37,275 bases of DNA from Algoriphagus sp. (GCA_021298245.1 JAJTDZ010000037.1:1-37275); one strand, 5' to 3'; shown: positions 24,063-32,828, numbered from the stretch's first letter. Notes: a model not told the origin generated them from the sequence alone. Program-made: numbers and translations.

Positions 24063-24811
24063 GCTTTGGAGGTAACAGTCTCAATATTTTCAACCCAGAA
24101 ATTATTGTATCCTTCTCCCAAAATTAGGGTCACCTGGGCAAGTTGTAGCAATTCTAGAATTGCCAAAAAGGTATAAATAACGAAGATTTTGTCTGGATTG
24201 TAGGAAATAAACTCTGTAAAGGGTACTTGGGTTTTAAGACGAGTTTTTTCAAGCACAAAATCTTTCTGTTGCTCTATGGTGTAGGGATAATTGACCACCG
24301 TATGGGAGGGGGTGGCGGATCGTATTTCCATCCTTGCCATGCATTTTTGAAATACTTGTAGCAATTTATATAAATCTACATGCTGTAGCTCTGCTTCTAC
24401 ATCCTCCACTTTGCTGAGGGACTGAAGTTCCTTTACCAAGTTGCCCCGTTTTTCTTTTGAAATCCGTTCCAATTCCAAAACGGAAAGTTCTTCTACAACG
24501 GATTTGTATTTTTTGTATTCCAAAAGATTTCGGATGAGCTCCTCCCGAGGATCAATTTCCTCGCCTTGCTCATTGAGCTCCGGTCTAGGAAGCAACATAC
24601 GGGATTTGATTTTCATCAAAGTAGCCGCAAAAAGTATAAATTCGCTGGCAACTTCAATTTCCATGCTTTCTAAGGCTTGGATATAATCCAAAAAGTCATG
24701 TGTGATTTTTGAAATGGGAATATCGTAAATATCAAGTTCATCCCGTTCAATGAAGAAAAGCATGAGGTCAAAGGGGCCTTCAAATAAGGGCAATTTGATT
24801 TCGAAACTCAC
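24059..24811 (-). CDS. scpA: Segregation and condensation protein A
   Basis: A 250-residue ScpA kleisin, the non-SMC subunit bridging Smc heads together with ScpB in chromosome condensation. FEIKLPLFEGPFDLMLFFIERDELDIYDIPIS at the N-terminus and EFILFAATLMKIKSRMLLP are hallmark segments; the C-terminal winged-helix part includes FLAILELLQLAQVTL. The start is a GTG at 24811, directly before SFEIKLP; no ATG lies upstream in a better position. It is the first gene of the unit with the flippase-like gene and murF-alr. scpB and smc are not in the window. Confidence 0.93.
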   Translation of the reverse strand: MSFEIKLPLFEGPFDLMLFFIERDELDIYDIPISKITHDFLDYIQALESMEIEVASEFILFAATLMKIKSRMLLPRPELNEQGEEIDPREELIRNLLEYKKYKSVVEELSVLELERISKEKRGNLVKELQSLSKVEDVEAELQHVDLYKLLQVFQKCMARMEIRSATPSHTVVNYPYTIEQQKDFVLEKTRLKTQVPFTEFISYNPDKIFVIYTFLAILELLQLAQVTLILGEGYNNFWVENIETVTSKA

Positions 24812-24851
24812 TTAGTTCTTACTTTTTAAATTAATTTTGCAATCACCTAGT

Positions 24852-24859
24852 CAAAGATA
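24852..24859 (-). promoter_or_regulatory. -7 element (TATCTTTG) upstream of scpA
   Basis: Minus-strand TATCTTTG matches TAnnTTTG exactly, 41 bp before the scpA start, in the 168-bp divergent gap with dxs. No convincing -33 TTTG at the usual distance. Confidence 0.42.
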
Positions 24860-24979
24860 TTCAATTCAAGTCAATAAATTGGGAACTGAAAATAATGAGT
24901 ACCTTCGGCAGTTTAGATTCTTAAATCAAACAATCGGATGAGAGATCAGTTTAACTTATTCGATGCTAACTTTTAGTGA

Positions 24980-26893
24980 ATGAAAATTCAAGCAGGACCC
25001 TTACTTGCCCAAATTCAGCACCCCGCTGATTTAAAAAAATTATCAAAAGAAGCTTTGGTGCAAGTTTGTGAGGAATTGCGTCAATTTATTATTGATAATG
25101 TGTCCGTTTACGGAGGGCATTTTGGTGCCAGTTTGGGTGTGGTAGAACTTACGGTAGCCTTGCACTATGTGCTAAATACTCCGCAAGACCAATTGGTTTG
25201 GGATGTAGGGCACCAAGCCTATGGACATAAAATCCTTACCGGACGAAGAGATGTATTTCATACCAACCGTGTTTACGGAGGTATTTCAGGGTTCCCAAAA
25301 AGAAAAGAAAGTCAATTCGACACCTTTGGCGTGGGGCATTCCAGTACATCCATCTCTGCCGCTTTAGGAATGGCAATGGCTTCCAAATACAAAGGCTCAT
25401 CCATTCAGCATGTGGCAGTCATTGGAGATGGGTCTTTGACAGGAGGGATGGCTTTTGAGGCATTGAATCATGCTGGAGTAAGTGGCACCAACCTGCTCAT
25501 TATCCTCAATGACAATTGCATGTCTATAGACCCCAACGTAGGGGCATTGAAAGATTATCTCACCGACATCACCACCTCTCATACCTACAATAAAGTAAAA
25601 GATGAGGTATGGAAAGTTTTGGGAAAACTAAGCAAGTTTGGAAGCAGTGCACAAGAAATTATTTCCAAAGTAGAGGGGGCAATCAAATCAGCAGTATTGA
25701 AGCAGAGCAACCTCTTCGAATCTCTAAATCTTCGCTATTTTGGACCAGTAGATGGTCACGACCTAGATCATTTGGTTGAAATTTTAAAGGACTTGCGAGA
25801 CATCCCAGGCCCTAAAATATTGCATTGCATTACTGTCAAAGGAAAAGGCTTCGCCCCAGCGGAAACGGGGAATAAAACCACCTGGCATGCTCCAGGACTT
25901 TTCGACAAGGTAACAGGAGAGATATATAAGAAGATGCCTTCTTCTCCTCAAGCCCCTAAATACCAGGATGTCTTTGGAAATACTTTAGTGGAATTGGCAG
26001 AACAAGACTCCCGCATCATGGGGGTTACTCCCGCCATGCCTTCAGGATCCTCCATGAACATCATGATGGCAGCCATGCCAGATCGTGCCTTTGATGTGGG
26101 TATTGCCGAACAACATGCCGTGACCTTTTCTGCGGGAATGGCTACCCAGGGATTAGTTCCTTTTTGTAATATTTACTCCTCCTTCATGCAGCGGGCTTAC
26201 GACCAAGTGATTCATGACGTCTGCTTGCAAAATTTACCCGTAGTGTTTTGTTTGGATAGGGCCGGTTTTGCCGGGGCAGATGGGCCTACCCACCACGGAG
26301 CCTATGATTTGGCTTACTTTAGATGTATTCCTAACCTAGTGGTATCAGCACCTATGAACGAGGAGGAGTTGAGAAACTTGATGTATACGGCCACGCTTCA
26401 TGGGACCCCCTTCTCCATACGCTACCCAAGAGGAAATGGGGTCATGGTGGATTGGAAAACTCCCTTCCAACAAATTCCTGTGGGGCAGGGTAGAAAGGTA
26501 AAATCTGGAGAAGAAGTAGCCATTTTGACTATAGGGCACATAGGCAACTATGCCGTTCAAGCCTGTGAAATGCTTGAAAAAGATGGGCTTCATCCCGCGC
26601 ATTACGACATGCGATTTGTCAAGCCCTTGGACGAAAAATTATTGCATGAAGTCTTTTCCTCGTTCAAAAGGGTGGTTACCGTAGAGGACGGTTGCCTTCT
26701 AGGAGGATTTGGTTCCTCTATTTTGGAATGGATGGTAGACCAAGGATACAGTGCTCAAGTAAAGCGTCTCGGTATCCCCGATGAGGTGGTGGAGCACGGG
26801 GAGCAATTTGAATTGCATCAGGAGTGTGGATTTGATCCTGAGGGCATTGCCAATGCCGTCAAAAGTCTTATCCCTCATCTCAATTTGGCCTGA
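24980..26893 (+). CDS. dxs: 1-deoxy-D-xylulose-5-phosphate synthase
   Basis: A 637-residue transketolase-family enzyme that condenses pyruvate and glyceraldehyde 3-phosphate with thiamine pyrophosphate, the first step of the MEP isoprenoid pathway. GGHFGASLGVVELTVALHYV (catalytic His region), VAVIGDGSLTGGMAFEALNHAG and LNDNCMSIDPNVG (TPP/Mg binding), FGPVDGHD, and in the second half FDVGIAEQHAVTFSAGMA and FCLDRAGFAGADGPTHHG are all present. Length is normal. An alpha/beta hydrolase gene follows after 14 bp. The product feeds undecaprenyl phosphate, quinones and carotenoids. Its cofactor links it to the thiamine receptor elsewhere in this window, though no shared control is visible. Confidence 0.97.
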   Translation: MKIQAGPLLAQIQHPADLKKLSKEALVQVCEELRQFIIDNVSVYGGHFGASLGVVELTVALHYVLNTPQDQLVWDVGHQAYGHKILTGRRDVFHTNRVYGGISGFPKRKESQFDTFGVGHSSTSISAALGMAMASKYKGSSIQHVAVIGDGSLTGGMAFEALNHAGVSGTNLLIILNDNCMSIDPNVGALKDYLTDITTSHTYNKVKDEVWKVLGKLSKFGSSAQEIISKVEGAIKSAVLKQSNLFESLNLRYFGPVDGHDLDHLVEILKDLRDIPGPKILHCITVKGKGFAPAETGNKTTWHAPGLFDKVTGEIYKKMPSSPQAPKYQDVFGNTLVELAEQDSRIMGVTPAMPSGSSMNIMMAAMPDRAFDVGIAEQHAVTFSAGMATQGLVPFCNIYSSFMQRAYDQVIHDVCLQNLPVVFCLDRAGFAGADGPTHHGAYDLAYFRCIPNLVVSAPMNEEELRNLMYTATLHGTPFSIRYPRGNGVMVDWKTPFQQIPVGQGRKVKSGEEVAILTIGHIGNYAVQACEMLEKDGLHPAHYDMRFVKPLDEKLLHEVFSSFKRVVTVEDGCLLGGFGSSILEWMVDQGYSAQVKRLGIPDEVVEHGEQFELHQECGFDPEGIANAVKSLIPHLNLA

Positions 26894-26907
26894 GCAACCC
26901 AGCATAA

Positions 26908-27672
26908 ATGATTCATTTTTTTGAAAAAGGGCAAGGACAGCCCCTGATTCTCTTGCATGGGTTCTGTGAAAGCAGTGAGCTTTGGAACCCCCTTGCAATG
27001 GAGCTATCCAAATCCGTACGCGTACTTTGTCCCGACCTTCCGGGATTTGGTCGATCCCCCCTAAGCCACAGCCGCTTTACCCTAGAGGACATTGCCGAGC
27101 AATTGGAGGCATGGATGGAACTGCATGGCATCCATGCTCCCATCCTACTAGGACATTCTTTAGGGGGCTATCTTGCTTTGGCTTTGCTCGAACGTTTGGG
27201 CACAAAAGTCAAAGCCATAGGCTTGCTGCATTCTACCGCCTTGGCAGATGAAAAGGAAAAAATAGAGACCCGCAACCGAACCTTAATTTTTTTGAGTAAG
27301 TATGGAGTAGAAAAGTTTGTCACCTCCTTTATTCCTCCCTTATTTTCTGAAAAGAATCAAGTCAAGTTTAGGGAAGAGATAGAAAGCCTTATCCATAGAG
27401 CCAAGCTCTGCCAAGTGGAAACCCTGATGGCTTACACCTTAGCCATGCGCGACCGCAAGGAACGCTTGACCCTAATCAAAGAATTTTCGGGACCAAGTCT
27501 CTTGCTCGCGGGTACAGAAGACCTTGCCGTAAAAATTGAATCTAGTAGAGCCCAAAAAGGAGCATTCACCCATTACGTAGAACTAGCAGGGGTGGGCCAC
27601 ATGGGGATAATCGAGGACAGGGAAAAAGTCCTAGAAAAGGTGCAGCAATTTGTAGCTATTGCCATGAAGTAG
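26908..27672 (+). CDS. Alpha/beta-fold hydrolase
   Basis: A 254-residue alpha/beta hydrolase. LILLHGFCESSELW supplies the oxyanion loop, VLCPDLPGFGRS the following strand, GHSLGG the nucleophile elbow with Ser84, LLAGTEDLAV the catalytic acid region and GVGHMGIIED the catalytic His. It looks like a small ester or lactone hydrolase (MhpC/BioH/YbfF-like), but the substrate cannot be told. It begins 14 bp after dxs and is likely co-transcribed. Its last 17 bp overlap the end of the convergent fRMsr gene, an unusual tail-to-tail overlap that makes antisense transcripts likely. Confidence 0.87.
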   Translation: MIHFFEKGQGQPLILLHGFCESSELWNPLAMELSKSVRVLCPDLPGFGRSPLSHSRFTLEDIAEQLEAWMELHGIHAPILLGHSLGGYLALALLERLGTKVKAIGLLHSTALADEKEKIETRNRTLIFLSKYGVEKFVTSFIPPLFSEKNQVKFREEIESLIHRAKLCQVETLMAYTLAMRDRKERLTLIKEFSGPSLLLAGTEDLAVKIESSRAQKGAFTHYVELAGVGHMGIIEDREKVLEKVQQFVAIAMK

Positions 27673-28153
27673 GAAGTGCCTTTTCCAACAGGCGCATAGC
27701 GGCTTCGAGGTACTTTTGATCTATAGCGTCAAAATCATGTAGTCTCGTACTGTCTACGTCTAAGACCATTGCTACCTCATTTTCTTGGAAAACAGGAACG
27801 ACAATCTCTGATTTAGATGCTGCGCTGCAGGCAATGTGTCCTGGAAATGCATCTACATCAGGGACCAAAATGGTCTTTTTTTCTTTCCAAGCTGTACCAC
27901 AGACTCCTTTGCCAAAAGCGATGCGGGTACAGGCAATGGGACCTTGAAAAGGACCTAAAACCAATTCCCCGTTTTTGACCAAATAGAATCCTACCCAAAA
28001 GAAACCAAATCCTTCTCGAAGAGCGGCGACCGTATTAGCAAGGTTTGCATAAAGGTCGGATTCATGGGAAATCAATGCTTCGATCTGGGGGAGCAAGGCT
28101 TGGTAGAGTTCTTCTTTGCTAGCTTGTGAAGGGAGAAATAAGGATTCAGCCAT
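27656..28153 (-). CDS. msrC: Free methionine-(R)-sulfoxide reductase (GAF domain)
   Basis: A 165-residue single GAF-domain protein. Cys75, Cys85 and Cys109 (PIACTR, KGVCGTAW, GHIACSA) have the same 10- and 24-residue spacing as the redox cysteines of E. coli fRMsr, so it should reduce free methionine-R-sulfoxide with thioredoxin. ATG at 28153 is chosen over an upstream TTG at 28168. Its ATG lies 7 bp upstream of the ribD stop (28148 to 28146), so the two genes overlap slightly and are probably one unit. The 3' end overlaps the convergent hydrolase gene by 17 bp. Confidence 0.92.
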   Translation of the reverse strand: MAESLFLPSQASKEELYQALLPQIEALISHESDLYANLANTVAALREGFGFFWVGFYLVKNGELVLGPFQGPIACTRIAFGKGVCGTAWKEKKTILVPDVDAFPGHIACSAASKSEIVVPVFQENEVAMVLDVDSTRLHDFDAIDQKYLEAAMRLLEKALPTSWQ

Positions 28154-29168
28154 GGTAATACAAGTCAAGTTGATCTTCGCCTATCGCATGCGACTCGGCA
28201 GGAGTTTGTGTTAGTTTGGGTGCAGCAATACCCCGTTTGAAGTGAATGGGAGCTGTAAATACGCGAGCTTCGTCCCAAAGCCCGGCCGCCAAAAACTGAT
28301 GCAAGAGTTGACTTCCCCCTTCTACCAGAACACTCTGAATGTTTTTTGAATGAAGGTCGGAGAGGACTTCCTTCAAGGAAAATCCCTTGGGCAATTTAAT
28401 CCAGGCAAGGTCCCCTTGCGTTTCATTTTTTAGGGTATTGTAAATCCAGGTGGGACTTTGTTGGTCAAAAAGATGTAAGTCCCTTGGCAATTCCAAGTTT
28501 GAATCTAAAACGATCCGAAGCGGGTTTTTTCCCACCCAATCGCGTACGCTTAGGCTTGGATTGTCGTACCTTGCCGTGTTTTTTCCAACTAATATAGCTT
28601 GCTCTTCTGCCCTCCATTGGTGTACCAGTTGCCTGCTTTGGGCATTACTTATCCACTTGGAATCGAAATTTTCCCTAGCTACAAAACCATCGGCAGTTTG
28701 GGCCCATTTGAGTACCACATAGGGGCGATGTTGTTGTACTTGGCAAAAAAACCTACGGTTTTGGAATCGGGCCTCATTTTCCAAGAGCCCTAGCTCCACA
28801 GAAATTCCTGCTGATCGGAGGATTTCGAGCCCTTTTCCAGCCACAAGAGCATGGCTGTCGAGGGTGGCAATGACCACGTGTTTGATTCCTTTCTCCACCA
28901 ATAGATTTGCACAAGGAGGAGTTTTTCCCCAGTGGGCACAAGGTTCTAAAGTGACGAAAAGTGTGGATTTGCCTAAGAGGTCTTGACTTGTGACGGAGGC
29001 TAGGGCATTTACTTCGGCATGGGGCCCACCGTAGTACTCGTGGTATCCCTCTCCAATGACCTGGCCTTCATGGACAATGACACAGCCCACAAGAGGATTG
29101 GGACGTACCTTTCCCTTTCCCCTTTCGGCTAACTCCAAGGCACGTCGCATGTAGATTTCCTGATCCAT
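28146..29168 (-). CDS. ribD: Riboflavin biosynthesis deaminase/reductase RibD
   Basis: A 340-residue bifunctional enzyme for the second and third steps of riboflavin synthesis. The N-terminal CMP/dCMP-deaminase-like domain has His50 and Glu52 in GPHAEVNAL and Cys77/Cys86 in PCAHWGKTPPC as zinc site. The C-terminal reductase domain (from about residue 148) shows RPYVVLKWAQTADG, SNAQSRQLVHQWRAEEQAILVG and VLVEGGSQLLHQFL. Length is normal. No other rib gene is in the window, and no FMN riboswitch is visible upstream. It precedes the fRMsr gene on the same strand. Confidence 0.95.
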   Translation of the reverse strand: MDQEIYMRRALELAERGKGKVRPNPLVGCVIVHEGQVIGEGYHEYYGGPHAEVNALASVTSQDLLGKSTLFVTLEPCAHWGKTPPCANLLVEKGIKHVVIATLDSHALVAGKGLEILRSAGISVELGLLENEARFQNRRFFCQVQQHRPYVVLKWAQTADGFVARENFDSKWISNAQSRQLVHQWRAEEQAILVGKNTARYDNPSLSVRDWVGKNPLRIVLDSNLELPRDLHLFDQQSPTWIYNTLKNETQGDLAWIKLPKGFSLKEVLSDLHSKNIQSVLVEGGSQLLHQFLAAGLWDEARVFTAPIHFKRGIAAPKLTQTPAESHAIGEDQLDLYYHG

Positions 29169-29259
29169 GTATCTTACAGAAAACTATTCCAGGCGCCACT
29201 TTTTCCCCAATGTTCTTATCGGAAAAGAAATAGCCCTTTCAAAATCCGGAATTTCATAT

Positions 29260-29267
29260 CAAAGGTA
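29260..29267 (-). promoter_or_regulatory. -7 element (TACCTTTG) upstream of ribD
   Basis: Minus-strand TACCTTTG fits TAnnTTTG exactly and lies 92 bp before the ribD ATG. A -33 TTTG at normal spacing is not seen, so support is partial. Confidence 0.4.
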
Positions 29268-29300
29268 GTTCATTCCTCCCATTCCTTGCTACACAATGGG

Positions 29301-29337
29301 CTAGGACCTACAGAACAGGAGTTGTTTTCTAGGACCT
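29301..29337. promoter_or_regulatory. Direct repeat pair CTAGGACCT, possible operator
   Basis: CTAGGACCT occurs at 29301-29309 and again at 29329-29337. The core AGGACCT is palindromic around a central A, and the first copy extends to the perfect 9-base palindrome TAGGACCTA. Spacing is 28 bp start to start. The pair lies in the divergent gap between ribD and the dGTPase gene. A regulator-binding role is inferred from arrangement alone. Confidence 0.3.
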
Positions 29338-29357
29338 TGACAAGCTTTATTTTCCGG

Positions 29358-29392
29358 GCGGGTAAAAAATCATTTCCCGCTGTGTAACTTTG
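29358..29392 (+). promoter_or_regulatory. dGTPase promoter -7 element with adjacent dyad
   Basis: TAACTTTG at 29385-29392 is an exact TAnnTTTG -7 element, only 3 bp before the ATG at 29396, which implies a very short or absent 5' leader. Directly upstream, 29358-29380 is an interrupted palindrome with arms GCGGG and CCCGC plus internal AA/TT pairs, placed in the -33/-7 spacer where a repressor could act. No -33 TTTG is evident. Confidence 0.4.
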
Positions 29393-29395
29393 GGC

Positions 29396-30742
29396 ATGAT
29401 GAAATGGGAAAAATTATTGTCCTTGGAGCGATTTGGTGAGGAAATAGGGGAAGGATCTTCTACTCCCTTAAGAAGTGCTTTTGAGGTAGATTACGATCGG
29501 ATCATTTTTTCGGCCCCCTTCCGAAACCTCCAAGACAAAACCCAAGTGTTTCCTTTGCCCGAACATGCCTTTGTGCATACTCGGCTGACCCATAGTTTGG
29601 AAGTTTCCAGCGTAGGGAGGTCTTTGGGTAAAGCTGCGGGAGAATTTCTTTTGGAAAAATACCCTTCCCTTTCTTCTTTAGGCATACATTCTGCCTCCAT
29701 CGGGTCCATCGTGGCGGCAGCCGCACTTACGCACGACATTGGCAACCCCCCATTTGGCCATGCAGGGGAAGAAGCGATTTCAGATTTTTTTAGATTACAC
29801 GAATGGGGGAAGGTCTGGCAAGCCCAGGTAAGTAGGGAGCAATGGTCGGATTTGATCAATTTTGAAGGAAATGCGCAAGGGTTTCGTATGCTGGTCTCCA
29901 AGGACAATGGATTAAAACTTACCTATGCTACCTTAGCAGCCTTCACCAAATACCCCCGTCCAAGCCTTATCGGTCAACGAGACCTTGCCAGAAAAAGTCA
30001 AAAGAAATATGGCTTTTTCACCAATCAATTGGCTGATTTTGATCAAATGGCCAGGGTTTTGGGACTAGAAAAAATCAGTAATGATGCCTGGGCTAGGCAT
30101 CCCTTGGCATTTTTGGTGGAGGCGGCAGACGATATTTGCTACAGCATAATCGACTTAGAAGACGGTTGTACCATGGGCCTACTTTCTTTTGAAGAGACAC
30201 TTTCTTTGTTGCAGCCTATTTTGGGACCGCAATTGGATAAAGCAAAATTGAAGCAGAGAACTCCTTCCCAAAACCTGGGAATTCTTAGGGCCTTGACCAT
30301 TGGGCAATTGATTCGAGAGACGGTGCAGGTCTTTGGTTTACAGGAGCAACACATGTGCAAAGGCAATTTTGATAAGGCCTTGACCGATCTTATTCCTTCG
30401 GCAAAGCATTTGGCAGAGATCAGCTCCATTTCGGTGAAAAAAATCTATCGTTCCTCCATGGTTTTAGAAAAAGAGGCAGTTGGATTTCAAGTTTTGGAGG
30501 GCTTGCTAGCTGTATTTTCAAAAGCGCTTTACCAACACGGCTATGCCCCAGATCAATTGTCTGGTAAAGATAAAAGCATCTTGCGCCTTCTCCCAGAGGA
30601 CTTTCCTCTCAAAGGAGCAGGCAATACAGGAAGCCCTTATCTTGTACTTAGGGCCTTGGTGGATTTTATTTCTGGAATGACGGATAAACATGCCCTGAGC
30701 TTGTATCGTCGGGTCCATGGAATTGCCTTGCCAGGACATTGA
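29396..30742 (+). CDS. dgt: Deoxyguanosinetriphosphate triphosphohydrolase (dGTPase), HD domain
   Basis: A protein of about 448 residues that splits dNTPs, classically dGTP, to deoxynucleoside and triphosphate. RNLQDKTQVFPL and FVHTRLTHSLEVSSVGR carry the first His of the HD site, ALTHDIGNPPFGHAGE the HD pair, and ARHPLAFLVEAADDICYSIIDLEDG the last Asp. ATG codons at 29396 and 29399 are both possible; the open frame also reaches a TTG at 29390. dGTPases can limit dNTP pools and protect against phage, but nothing nearby marks a defence island. It is divergent from ribD and convergent with hflX. Confidence 0.93.
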   Translation: MMKWEKLLSLERFGEEIGEGSSTPLRSAFEVDYDRIIFSAPFRNLQDKTQVFPLPEHAFVHTRLTHSLEVSSVGRSLGKAAGEFLLEKYPSLSSLGIHSASIGSIVAAAALTHDIGNPPFGHAGEEAISDFFRLHEWGKVWQAQVSREQWSDLINFEGNAQGFRMLVSKDNGLKLTYATLAAFTKYPRPSLIGQRDLARKSQKKYGFFTNQLADFDQMARVLGLEKISNDAWARHPLAFLVEAADDICYSIIDLEDGCTMGLLSFEETLSLLQPILGPQLDKAKLKQRTPSQNLGILRALTIGQLIRETVQVFGLQEQHMCKGNFDKALTDLIPSAKHLAEISSISVKKIYRSSMVLEKEAVGFQVLEGLLAVFSKALYQHGYAPDQLSGKDKSILRLLPEDFPLKGAGNTGSPYLVLRALVDFISGMTDKHALSLYRRVHGIALPGH

Positions 30743-30764
30743 CCCATTTTTTTTCTTTTAAATC

Positions 30765-32036
30765 CTAAGGTATAGGGTCTTCCTTTGACTCTTGCCACTG
30801 AATGACTTCATCGGCTAAGTAATGCGGGTATAGCTTGCGGTGTTGCTTTTTTACCTCCTGAATCAACGCGGCTCTAAACCCTTCTACATTTTCTCCTAGG
30901 GCAGCTGCCATGAATACGGGCCTGATCCCGTTTTTCTTTTCGTATGCTTCGGCAAGCGTCTTAAAGTCCACATACCTTGTTTCTTGAAGTTCATGCTCGC
31001 TGATATGTAGCAATTCCGTTTCTGAAAGGAGTTGCTGTACCTGATCCACCTTATTGAATACAAGCAGGACGGGTTTGTTTCCTGCATCGATTTCTCTGAG
31101 CGTTTGGGTGACGACTTCGATGTGGTCTTCAAATGCATGATGAGAAAGGTCTACCACGTGCACCAGCAGGTCAGCTTCTCTAATTTCGTCCAAGGTAGAC
31201 TTAAAAGACTCAATCAAGTGGGTAGGGAGCTTGCGAATAAAACCTACTGTATCGGAGAGCAGAAAGGGAATATTTTCCAAAACTACCTTCCGCACGGTCG
31301 CATCTACCGTAGCAAAAAGTTTATTTTCTGCAAGAATATCTGTTTTTGTAATCAAATTCATCAAGGTGGACTTGCCCACGTTGGTGTAACCGACTAGAGC
31401 CACGCGTACAATCCCTTTCCTCCCTTTTCTTTGGGTTACTCCCTGTTTTTCTATCTCCTGCAGCTTCTCTTTGAGTAGGGATATTTTGTTTCGAATGTCC
31501 CGCTTATCCGTTTCGATTTCTTTTTCACCTGCACCCCCTCGTGTGCCTGTTCCTCCACGCTGACGCTCCAAGTGGGTCCACATTCGGGTAAGCCTGGGCA
31601 AGAGGTATTGGAAACGTGCCAATTCCACCTGAGTTTTTGCCTGTGCAGTTTGTGCGCGCTGAAGAAAAATATCAAGGATAAGAAGGGATCGATCGTAAAT
31701 TTTGACCTTTAACTCGTTTTCCAAATTTCGCATTTGGGAGGGGCTTAAGTCGTCGTCAAAAATGACCATGTCAATCACAAAGTGCTCTACATAGGCTTGG
31801 ATTTCTTCCAATTTTCCTTTGCCTACAAAGGTGCGGATGTCCGGTTTATCCATTTTTTGGGAAAAACGATACTTGGTTTTCGCGCCCAAAGTCTCTGCCA
31901 AAAAAGCCAACTCATCCAGATGTTCTTCTACTTCTTGATTGGATTGTTGCTGTCGGATAAGTGTAACCAGCACAGCGGTTTCTTGTCGCGGCGCGGTATC
32001 GTGTAATTTTTGCAGTTTGCGAGAAAGTTTACTCAT
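30765..32036 (-). CDS. hflX: GTPase HflX
   Basis: A 423-residue ribosome-binding GTPase that splits stalled 70S ribosomes under stress in other bacteria. ATG at 32036 (SKLSRKLQKLHDTAPRQET) is chosen; the frame is open upstream, but the extra 33 residues do not look like the family. The N-terminal HflX domain contains RTFVGKGKLEEIQ and the glycine-rich RQRGGTGTRGGAGEKEIETD. GTPase motifs follow: G1 GYTNVGKS (about residues 216-223), G3 SDTVGF, G4 FNKVD. Length is normal. No hfq lies beside it. Confidence 0.94.
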   Translation of the reverse strand: MSKLSRKLQKLHDTAPRQETAVLVTLIRQQQSNQEVEEHLDELAFLAETLGAKTKYRFSQKMDKPDIRTFVGKGKLEEIQAYVEHFVIDMVIFDDDLSPSQMRNLENELKVKIYDRSLLILDIFLQRAQTAQAKTQVELARFQYLLPRLTRMWTHLERQRGGTGTRGGAGEKEIETDKRDIRNKISLLKEKLQEIEKQGVTQRKGRKGIVRVALVGYTNVGKSTLMNLITKTDILAENKLFATVDATVRKVVLENIPFLLSDTVGFIRKLPTHLIESFKSTLDEIREADLLVHVVDLSHHAFEDHIEVVTQTLREIDAGNKPVLLVFNKVDQVQQLLSETELLHISEHELQETRYVDFKTLAEAYEKKNGIRPVFMAAALGENVEGFRAALIQEVKKQHRKLYPHYLADEVIQWQESKEDPIP

Positions 32037-32212
32037 TCCGACAGCGGGGTTTAGAAAAAAGTCAAGGCCTGGCAGATCAGGTCGAAATCTTGAAACAAGC
32101 TCGAACCTCCACTTGGCATGTACAAAGTTGAACATAATTCCTCAAAATTGATTAGGATACTCGCCTAGGTAGTGGTTATTTTGCTCATCCATGAAAAAAT
32201 AGAAGTGTTGCT

Positions 32213-32767
32213 ATGGCTGAAGTTCACCAAACTCCCATACCAGGGGTTTTAGAAATTTTTCCAAAAGTATTTTCAGACCCTAGAGGATATTTTTTTGAAT
32301 CTTTTCGACAAGATTGGCTCGAAAAATTCGGGGTGCACGAAAACTGGGTGCAAGACAATCAATCTTTATCTCAAAAAGGCACAGTTCGAGGCCTTCATTT
32401 TCAAACGGGCTCCTATGCTCAGGCTAAATTGGTTAGAGTAATTTCGGGGAAAGTTTTGGATGTGGTAGTTGACCTACGAAAAGGCTCTCCCACTTTTGGC
32501 CAAAGCTATGCCACAGAATTGGATACTGAAAAGAACAATTTGTTGTACATCCCCCGTGGTTTTGCTCATGGATTCTCGGTCTTGGAGGATGCTATTTTTG
32601 TATACAAGTGTTCCAATTACTACCACAAAGCTTCCGAAGGAGGTATCCTGTGGTCGGATCCCGAATTGAATATTTCCTGGAAGGTAGATCAACCAATCCT
32701 CTCTGAAAAGGACCAGCAATGGCCTACCTTGGCAGATTTTGTCCTTCAATCTGGCGGGGGGCTGTAA
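32213..32767 (+). CDS. rfbC: dTDP-4-dehydrorhamnose 3,5-epimerase
   Basis: A 184-residue cupin of the RmlC family, which epimerises dTDP-4-keto-6-deoxyglucose toward L-rhamnose. GYFFESFRQDWLEKFG, VQDNQSLSQKGTVRGLHFQ with catalytic His62, VVVDLRKGSPTFG and YIPRGFAHGFSVLED are all conserved; Tyr132 is placed for the general acid. rfbA, rfbB and rfbD are not next to it, so it stands apart from a complete rhamnose operon here. An NAD-dependent epimerase gene follows after 61 bp on the same strand. Confidence 0.94.
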   Translation: MAEVHQTPIPGVLEIFPKVFSDPRGYFFESFRQDWLEKFGVHENWVQDNQSLSQKGTVRGLHFQTGSYAQAKLVRVISGKVLDVVVDLRKGSPTFGQSYATELDTEKNNLLYIPRGFAHGFSVLEDAIFVYKCSNYYHKASEGGILWSDPELNISWKVDQPILSEKDQQWPTLADFVLQSGGGL

Positions 32768-32828
32768 TCCCTATGAACTATATCATCAAGAATACCTTGG
32801 GTGGAGTAAAGGCAGGAAAAGGCAAGCT

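Noticed and set aside
29390-30742. dGTPase as part of an anti-phage defence island
   Set aside because: HD-domain dGTPases can act in defence, but all neighbours are housekeeping genes and there is no integrase, toxin or other defence gene in the window.
32037-32135. 33-residue N-terminal extension of HflX
   Set aside because: Not similar to the family start; ATG at 32036 begins the usual N-terminal domain.
32739-32828. N-terminal extension of the epimerase overlapping the rfbC 3' end
   Set aside because: The Rossmann motif begins right at the internal ATG (32829); the extra residues are not family-like and come from an accidental open frame.
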